A DNA stretch of 64,000 nucleotides, taken from assembly GCF_029784165.1 (NCBI RefSeq), contig NC_073696.1:22699530-22763529 (forward strand). Direction: 5' to 3'. The position numbers and the translations under genes were made by a program. Position 1 is the stretch's first letter; each line of letters starts with the position of its first letter. The notes under the pieces were generated by a model. That model saw only the letters and a program-made list of their open reading frames with translations, was not told the origin of the DNA and did no database searches. Shown here in pieces: positions 59,061 to 64,000 of this stretch. Source of the stretch: Wyeomyia smithii (lineage: Eukaryota > Arthropoda > Insecta > Diptera > Culicidae).

Positions 59061-60043
59061 TTTTAACAAAGGAATTCGCTCAGAACGTTGAGCAGACTTT
59101 AATCGAAAATTAAGAACAATAATTAATTTACTTTTAGTGTGAACCTGCATAACTGCGTAATTTTAGACTAAGATTACTAAGCAATCTAAGCTTTGAAAAA
59201 TCTCCGGACCTTGGTTTTGACGGTAAAAGTTAAACATTTTTATTGAAAATACAGTCGCCATTCGATAACTGCAGGTTTTTAACTGCAACGCTTTTTAACT
59301 GCAAGAGCGATAGCTACAACAACTTTGTAGTTATCGGACCGCAATCCGTCAAATCTGATGTGAAAGTCATTAGTTGACAATAAAGTGACAGATCTCGCGG
59401 GTGATCCTAAATGCATTCGAAAATAAAAATTGTTGAATCTCTAGAAACATTTCAAAACGACTCTTCCATTTCTCTCGATTTCTTTTTTCGATTCCGAACG
59501 TCTATTGTAGTGATGAACTTTATCTTCGCCTACATATTGGTTATGTAAAGTAGTTACTAAAACGCAATAAATTATGATGAGGAAATATGAATATCAGATT
59601 GATTAATCGAAAACTTTGTCTTTTTAAGTTTTCTGCTGTTCTTTGCAACTATTCCATTGAAAAATACATTTCGACATCATTGAAAGCAACGATGGAAGTG
59701 ACGGACCCCCCTCTAAATTTTGGCATGTGTCAAGTGTTGCAGTTATCGAACGGCATTCGATAACTGCAATGTAAACATGTTGCAGTTATCGAACGACGAC
59801 TGTAGTTGCTTCCATTGGCGATACAGCACTAAAAGTTTTTTGTAAGAAAATTATTCGTCAAAATGATGTCTATTATTTTTTATTAATTTTTAAAACTGAT
59901 TCCCATGAAATATTTTTTCCTTTAAATACTTGAAAACGTATATTTTACCGCATAAGTGGAGGATTTCTTCCAGTAAAATAGATATGAGAATTGAACGTCC
60001 TCTCATACTTAAGAAAATGAGCCGTGTTCTTCGATCCACATTT
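59056..60043 (+). repeat. Direct duplication, copy A (carries a MITE)
   Basis: Collinear with 60750-61196: ttcgctcagaacgttgagca, taatttacttttag, aaaaatctccgga, ttaaacatttttattga, ttgcttc, gcgatacagca, aacgtatattttacc, gagccgtgttcttcgatcca. Apart from the MITE at 59252-59802 the copies differ by scattered substitutions and small indels. No coding sequence. Confidence 0.88.
59252..59802. mobile_element. MITE with CAGTCG ends and TA duplication
   Basis: The ends are CAGTCGCCATTCGATAACTG and, inverted, CAGTCGTCGTTCGATAACTG, flanked by TA on both sides (59250-59251 and 59803-59804). It is 551 bp and non-coding. Further copies of gataactgca / tgcagttatcga occur inside near both ends. TA duplication with CAG ends points to the pogo/Tigger branch of Tc1/mariner. 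The second copy of the duplication (near 60959-60963) is uninterrupted, giving the exact empty site. Confidence 0.92.
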
Positions 60044-60749
60044 TTTTTTTATCTAACTGTTAGTCTTTTCACCAATTGTTAATGTCTTGCAATATAACCC
60101 TCGGAATGTGTAGAAACTATTTTGCAAGTTATTTCATGAAATAGTGGTTGAAAACGTGCTTTTCAATAAGTATTTCGTCGTTTTTATATCACTTTTTGTA
60201 CTTTACGACCTTCAAAAGGGCATTACTCAAAAATGTAACGTACGATGATTTTGAATCGAATGGTGTACTCAGATTCTTTGGTGCATTTTATTTTATAATA
60301 ACGGTCTGTGAGAACACCGTGCGGTATCTTATTCGATATTGAATTAAACATCAAATTGTCATTTACAGGATGAAATAAAAACCTGATGATTGATGATTTT
60401 CTCTTGAGTTAATTAACATTTTAAAATTTGTAAATGTTATAAATTTTACTTTTTCTCCGTGTCTCAGAACGTACTGAATTCCGGAAAACTTTCATTATAT
60501 GCATGAAATTAATATTTCGCATAACCAAAATTTAAAAATTGTCAAGCCATAAACAACTTAATATATTGTTGAAAATGGTCAATCCTTGTTGAAGTGCGAA
60601 ATTCGATTGATCTGATAAGTCAACGTTCATTTACTAGAAAAAATGACTGATAAGCTCATTATCTTTCTTCGGGTTATCTTTCTTGTAAAAGTATCTACTT
60701 CTACTTCAACCATGCGGTCGTGGAGCTTTGTACACAACCCTCCTGTGAC
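60044..60749. other. Stretch between the duplicated copies
   Basis: AT-rich, no recognised gene or repeat. Confidence 0.4.
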
Positions 60750-61196
60750 TTTTTTTGAACAAAGAACTTCGCTCAGAACGTTGAGCAGACTTTAATCGAA
60801 AATTAGGAACAAGAATTAATTTACTTTTAGCGTAAACCTGCATAAATGCATAATTTCAGACTAAGATTACTCAGCAATGTAAGCTGTGCCGATGAAAAAT
60901 CTCCGGATCTTGGTGATATAGACATTTTGACGGTGAAAGTTAAACATTTTTATTGATAATAGTTGCTTCAAATTGCGATACAGCAATAGAAGTTTTTGTT
61001 AGAAAAATTATTCGTCCAAACGTTGTCTATTATTCTTTATTATTTTCAAAACTAATTCCCATGAAATTTTTTTTTAAATACTCGAAAACGTATATTTTAC
61101 CCCATGAGTGGAGGATTCCTTTCAGTAAAATAAATAAAGGTGAGAATTGAACGTGATCTTACACTTTAAAAATGAGCCGTGTTCTTCGATCCACAT
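60750..61196 (+). repeat. Direct duplication, copy B (empty site)
   Basis: Second copy of the segment at 59056-60043. It holds the uninterrupted sequence ttattgataatagttgcttc where copy A has the MITE. About 24 extra bases (gatatagacattttgacggtg region near 60915) differ from copy A. Confidence 0.88.
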
Positions 61197-62544
61197 TGTT
61201 TGTCCAGCTTTACGTTGTTCGATACTTACTGTCTTACGCAGATCAAAATTTTCTTCTCCCGCATGAAGCTTATCGAGTTTCTTTTTTTACATCACTTTCC
61301 TCCACTTTAACAGTATTGTAAATGTCAAAAAAGACAATGTTGCCATAAATTTATTAGTGAATAATATTCTGCAGTGCTGCTAGGAGGCGGGTTTTAATAC
61401 TCACCATTTGTGAAACGTCAAAAAAATTCAACATTCTTGCAGTTCTTATTTTTAACACCAAAGGTTTACCCGGGGACGCTACTGTCCGTCTAGTTAATCT
61501 GCCGAGAATTCGAGGTTCGTGATATTGCTACGAACTGCTAGCGATTTCTTGCGTGCACTGCTAGTTTTATTTCACTATTTATTTCGTTATTGAGTAGAGT
61601 TCAAAAATGTGTTGTACATGTTTCTCTATTTTGTTGATTTATTTTGGTTTGCAAGAGCACTTACTTATTGTAAATAAAAGTTACACATCCTTTCAAACAA
61701 CTGTTGGCAAACTGTTACGCTTCGCTGGTTTATGACATTTGTTATCTGTAGTAATTTTACGTTTCAGAATATTGAATACTATTATAAAGATGAAAAAGAA
61801 AATTGAAATTTACGTTTTAATTTTTATATAGTGGCTCTTCAATGACCAGCGCAGCTGGATCATGCATCAGATGAAAGTCAAAATTCAACATACCTATATG
61901 AAATATGTTACCAATGGACACACGAAGCATTTAGTTTTTCCAACCTGAGTGTCGATGTACAGGTAGAGTCTATTTTATTTTGTTTGAAAATTTCTTAGGA
62001 AAATAGTATACGATTGTTTACCGCTAACCTTTTTTGCTCGTTTCCACTAAAACATGAAAATCTAAGCAGTCAAAACCTTGATGGAATTCATCTGATTTGT
62101 TTCTGCTTCGAACTATTAGAAATGTAGACAACAAATGGCGCTCGAGACACCAGAGCTTAGATTTGCTTCAACACCCGAATAAATGCTTTTTGCGAATTCT
62201 AAGAAACCTTACCTTCTCTGAAATCTATTTCGCTACAGTTTCGTCAAAAGCCTTACTATAAAATCTCACCTAAGAAAAAAAAAACGAATAAAACTTTCAG
62301 CTACTCGGCACCCGAACCGACACAGCATAATTGTGATTCTTGTGGAACAAAAGTAAGTATCTAAGTGTCGCCGTAGGCTACGATTAAGTGTAAAGTCAGA
62401 GAATTAATTCTACACAGCTACCGTCCATTGTATCCTAGGTCCCTACACTTGTAAAAATATATAGGCACGATTCACTTAATCGAGACGATCCCCGATCGAT
62501 TGATGTGGATTGTTTTTCTATTGTTCAAGCGTTAATAACACACT
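61197..62544. other. Stretch downstream of the transporter gene
   Basis: AT-rich; presumably intergenic DNA plus the 3' UTR of the minus-strand transporter gene at its right end. No other feature recognised. Confidence 0.4.
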
Positions 62545-64000
62545 TTACGATGAGATTGGTTTGTTGTTTTGGTTTTGCTGATTAAGCGGTACGCCTTCCT
62601 CGGCCTCGTGATTGTTGGCAACGCCCCGCTCCGGTGGATTGTTCCAGGCTTGCAGCTCGCCCGTGCCCATGATCACATAGGCCGATGATCCCACGATGTA
62701 GACGACCGCGAGAATCCAGAACACAATCTGCCACTGACCGTAGGTTTGCTGTTGAAACAAAGTTATTAGAATTAGAGTCTTTAGTTGAACCTGCTTAGAA
62801 ATGGACTTACGTTTTCATTGGTCAGAACGCCAACCATATAAGCGGACACAAATCCACCGAACGAAGACAGCGTGTTCGCCATACCGAAAATCGTACCGGA
62901 GAAGTTGGGCGCAATATCGAGCCCATTGCCGAGGTATCCGGCCGTAACAGCACCGTTCAGGAAGAGGGCAAGCGTGAATATGGCCACTGCCCAGCTGCGG
63001 CTTTCACCCATGTACACTTGGACGATCATCAGGAAGCCCGGAGTCATGACGGCTGGAATTAAGATGGATTTTATTAGTGGTGAATTGAAGTGATGTTCGC
63101 TAGTAGAATACTCACCGAAAGCAGTGAATATCTTACGAGCGGCAGTCGTAGATAGAGCACCAGTCTTCCGAAGGTGATCAGCCAGATGAGAGGACATGAC
63201 AGCCATCGCATATTTACCGAAGTATGGCAGCGAGGATAGGAGACCATTCTGAAATAACAAATCCAGCAAATAATTTCAACTACAAAATGGACCCATTTCA
63301 AATCAGTACCTCTTTGATGTTGAAGTTCAGGATATACTTCATGTACGTTGGCAGCTGATTAACGACGGTGAAGAATCCGAACACAGAAGCACCGTGAGTC
63401 AAGATGATGGCCCAGACAGGAGGGGAAGTCAGAATGGATTTCCACGGCACGTATGTTGGCTTTTTCGTTTTGCCCGAAGCACCGATCGCAGTCTCGATTT
63501 CATTTCGCTCTTCCGCCGTGATGCGAGGATGTTGAGCTGGTGTTTCAAACACCACCAGGAACCAAATGATGGACCACAGCAAACTGATTCCACCGGTGAA
63601 GTAGAACACGGACTGCCAGCCGAGAGTCGCGATCAGGAAACCACAAATTGGCATCGTAATAGCCGCACCCAGCGAGGAAGCCATCATGTTAGATATGAAC
63701 TTGGACCGGTCCATTGGTGGAATCCAAACGGCCGTAAGCGGATGGATTGCCGGCCAGGAAGCTCCCAGAAAGAAACCCAAAACAGCTCGCAGTATAACAA
63801 CCGCAACGTAATGGGTATAAGCAGCGATGGGAAGAAACAGGGTCAACACACTAGCAAACAGCATGCTGTATCCGAAGACACGACGTCCACCAATAACCTC
63901 GGCCAAACGACCACCGGGCAGCTCCGTTAGCACGTAGCCCCAGAAGAAACTACCAAGCATCATATTCTGCTGGTAGGCATCCCACTCAAATTTATCCTCC
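62545..64000 (-). CDS. SLC17-type MFS transporter (sialin / phosphate-cotransporter-like), 3' part
   Basis: This is a multi-pass membrane transporter of the major facilitator superfamily, in the SLC17 anion branch (organic anions, sialic acid, phosphate); its substrate cannot be told. Exons on the minus strand are 64000-63310, 63248-63116, 63052-62811 and 62748-62545, all with GT/AG borders and matching phases (0, 1, 0). The sequence enters mid-gene at EDKFEWD. Landmarks are GSFFWGYVLTELPGGRLAE (transmembrane 2, SLC17-typical), VLGFFLGASWPAIHPL, TLGWQSVFYFTGG, the loop EERNEIE, the late helices SGTIFGMANTLSSFGGF, and GQWQIVFWILAVVYIVGS. The C-terminus is hydrophilic and Asn/Gln-rich (NQQNQNNKPISS-like), facing the cytosol. 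The N-terminal helix and start lie beyond the right edge. Confidence 0.95.

Noticed and set aside
58571..59091. Overlapping open frames on both strands in the GC-rich block
   Set aside because: No domains; open frames are expected in CpG-rich DNA with few stop codons. Interpreted as 5' UTR exon and promoter.

Overview
The window looks like 64 kb of a mosquito (Culicidae, probably culicine) nuclear genome. It is AT-rich, intron-bearing and packed with transposable elements. Three host genes are recognisable by dipteran-type protein sequence: a nubbin/Pdm-type POU-homeodomain gene, the adaptor gene Crk, and an SLC17-type MFS transporter. The repeats fit the same source: a DD37E Tc1/mariner transposase (a type described from mosquitoes), RTE and Jockey-clade LINEs, tRNA-derived SINEs and many palindromic MITEs. 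The assignment is inference from these families; no species can be named from the sequence alone.

Left part (1-26.8 kb). No host exon was recognised here. It probably belongs to the upstream region or large 5' introns of the nubbin-like gene. It holds two mariner remnants in the same orientation (about 31-830 and 19000-19690), a roughly 140-bp minisatellite (7290-8125), and a Jockey LINE on the minus strand broken by a second, plus-strand Jockey copy and by a palindromic hAT-type MITE (9238-12060). A sister MITE with a perfect 8-bp target duplication lies in a tandem array (13388-14830). A plus-strand RTE LINE (20345-22330) and another minus-strand Jockey copy (23432-25048) follow. Two GC-richer, repeat-poor blocks (about 2.9-6.35 and 15.3-17.35 kb) are the best places for regulatory DNA.

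Middle (26.9-30.8 kb). The 3' end of the POU gene lies here with clean splice sites. One in-frame 55-codon exon (27513-27677) may be alternatively included. A long AT-rich 3' UTR follows.

Repeat nest (30.9-47.1 kb). A Jockey LINE with two frameshifts sits inside two related palindromic elements (30.88-35.90 kb). Next come inverted tandem-repeat arrays (36.7-40.4 kb), SINEs (one with a 14-bp target-site duplication, one turned into a palindrome), RTE fragments and a broken DD37E transposase.

Right part (47.1-64 kb). Crk is on the minus strand, with its coding region in one exon (50480-51316). A small 5' exon lies just upstream, and a candidate first exon and promoter are near 58.5-59.0 kb. 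The intervening intron would carry a 322-bp palindromic MITE, a decayed RTE LINE and a Ty3/gypsy remnant. A diverged duplication (59056-60043 and 60750-61196) carries in one copy only a MITE with TA target duplication, so the other copy preserves the empty site. The window ends inside the MFS transporter gene (minus strand, four exons seen).

I found no operon-like or clearly new multi-gene system. The most interesting material is the layered insertion history, the palindromic elements and the predicted POU-gene cassette exon.
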